Part shown: positions 63,233 to 64,000 of the stretch, piece after piece
How the letters are laid out: every line of letters begins with the position of its first letter
Numbering within the stretch: the stretch's first letter is position 1
NCBI GenBank assembly: GCA_016841445.1
Contig: JAENZD010000001.1
Location: 372,001 to 436,000, forward strand
Reading direction: 5' to 3'
DNA from: Anaerolineaceae bacterium
Lineage (GTDB): Bacteria > Chloroflexota > Anaerolineae > Anaerolineales > Anaerolineaceae
DNA: 64,000 nt
Made by a program: the position numbers and the translations under genes
The notes under the pieces: generated by a model
The model's database searches: none
The model's input: only the letters and a program-made list of their open reading frames with translations
Told to the model about the DNA's origin: nothing

Positions 63233-64000
63233 TTATGATTCCGACTTACGAAGTTCAACCAAACGCTGCAGGTCGATGGATAGATCGGCTGCGGTTTTAT
63301 ATTCACCCTTAATTGCCCTGCCCAACACCTCTAATTCCTGGTCAGAAAGACGTTTATGATCATCATAAGTCCAGACCGGTTCATATTGATGGGGGGCGTT
63401 TTGAATATCTTCAGGGCGGTTCGGCCCAACCTTTACAGAACCTGGCGCCTGGCGGCCAGTCAGCAGGTGATGAAGTGCACGAGCGGCGAATTGCAGGACA
63501 TCGAATTCAAACATCTCTTCGGTGTTTCCATTGGTGATCATCCGGCCAATATTCCAATCGAGGGCAATAACCTGGTTGCGGGGTTCATTCCAGTAGTAGT
63601 GCAGGACCTTATGGTCCAGGAAAACAATATTTTTTTCGTGAGCCGCTTCGAGGATCTTTGAAATCTGAAAAGATGCTTCCAGGGCGGTCAGTACCGGGAA
63701 AGACCGGTGGAATTCGCCGCGTGTATAGCCGGAATCACAGCGCAGGTAGAGGTTGTCCTCCCACCTTCGGGGCAAGATAATCGAAGCAAGCCATCCTTCT
63801 GATGCCCGAACGTCTAATTCATCCAGGAAGGCTTGCACTTCATCCGCTGAAAAAAGATCCATGACACCGGAGATATTAACCGCTGAGGATTTTTCTTCCA
63901 GTGATTTTGTAAGTGGGGCGATCTCATCAGGCCATTCCCCCGATTCGGTTTTGATGAATGCCAGGCCTATTAGCGGTGTGACGCCGGGCGTGTCCTTCAT
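63233..64000 (-). CDS. degenerate protein kinase-like protein, probably 5'-partial
   Basis: 255 codons are visible and an ATG occupies the last three bases of the window; the true start may lie further upstream. The middle (SFPVLTALEASFQISKILEAAHEKNIVFLDHKVLHYYWNEPRNQVIALDWNIGRM in outline) reads like the C-lobe of a Hanks kinase: IVFLDHKVLHYYW at the HRDLKPxN site, and IALDWNIGRM at DFG. The HRD Asp context is altered (L-D-H-K) and DFG becomes D-W-N, while the C-terminal RALHHLLTGRQAPG resembles the helix-F region. It is probably a pseudokinase or divergent kinase. Located 22 bp upstream of the TPR membrane protein gene. Confidence 0.6.
   Translation of the reverse strand: MKDTPGVTPLIGLAFIKTESGEWPDEIAPLTKSLEEKSSAVNISGVMDLFSADEVQAFLDELDVRASEGWLASIILPRRWEDNLYLRCDSGYTRGEFHRSFPVLTALEASFQISKILEAAHEKNIVFLDHKVLHYYWNEPRNQVIALDWNIGRMITNGNTEEMFEFDVLQFAARALHHLLTGRQAPGSVKVGPNRPEDIQNAPHQYEPVWTYDDHKRLSDQELEVLGRAIKGEYKTAADLSIDLQRLVELRKSES

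Noticed and set aside
1-64000. CRISPR arrays, tRNA or rRNA genes, prophage genes
   Set aside because: No regularly spaced repeats, cloverleaf sequences, rRNA motifs or phage structural genes were recognised by eye; dedicated software could still find a divergent one.

Overview
The window looks like a chromosomal segment of a Chloroflexota bacterium, probably of the Anaerolineae lineage. The evidence is very large Ser/Thr-kinase and STAND-type ATPase/TPR proteins, many lipoproteins and giant secreted proteins, BMP-family solute uptake, molybdenum hydroxylases and several Chloroflexota-type hypothetical membrane proteins. This lineage call is inference from gene content; there is no rRNA or tRNA gene here to test it. 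I see no CRISPR array, no intact transposase and no tRNA.

Layout. 1-4744 (minus): the N-terminal ~1,580 codons of a giant secreted protein running off the left edge. 5362-9652: three family-4-type glycosyltransferases, bracketed by decayed comM (yifB) fragments. 10017-18840: a coupled signalling operon with a GAF-SpoIIE phosphatase and two huge Ser/Thr kinase-ATPase proteins. The first kinase protein ends in TPRs and the second in an OppA-like peptide-binding domain; they share a perfectly identical 386-bp N-terminal block. 19227-20656: a TlpA-like thioredoxin lipoprotein with a CcdA-like thiol transporter. 20732-21996: an APH-like phosphotransferase between two further comM relics. 23095-32657: a nucleoside/purine-type BMP ABC transporter, whose binding protein is an internal tandem duplication, followed by a xanthine-dehydrogenase-like FAD subunit and a fused [2Fe-2S]/molybdopterin subunit; this is plausibly a purine uptake and oxidation operon. 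33041-35608: a lipoprotein, then a DtxR-family regulator with two operator-like palindromes and an FTR1-type iron permease. 35951-40218: a zinc-ribbon membrane protein and a serine hydrolase lying between a relic and an intact copy of the same MFS gene. 40599-46193: an SDR oxidoreductase, a DUF4353-type lipoprotein, and a GntR/LacI hybrid regulator coupled to an SGNH-like lipoprotein. 46445-50666: an APH-like/NB-ARC/TPR protein overlapping a Nudix-like gene, the best candidate for an undescribed two-gene system. 50832-53498: a small membrane protein, an acyltransferase, and an Asp-box repeat gene broken by one amber codon. 53934-58631: a giant secreted subtilase. 58971-61337: DegV and three small membrane proteins. 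61393-64000 (minus): a TPR/SH3-like membrane protein and a degenerate kinase-like protein.

The most unusual large-scale feature is a set of five, possibly six, decayed fragments of comM/yifB. They come from different parts of the gene, all lie on the plus strand, and are scattered between 5 and 33 kb next to accessory genes.
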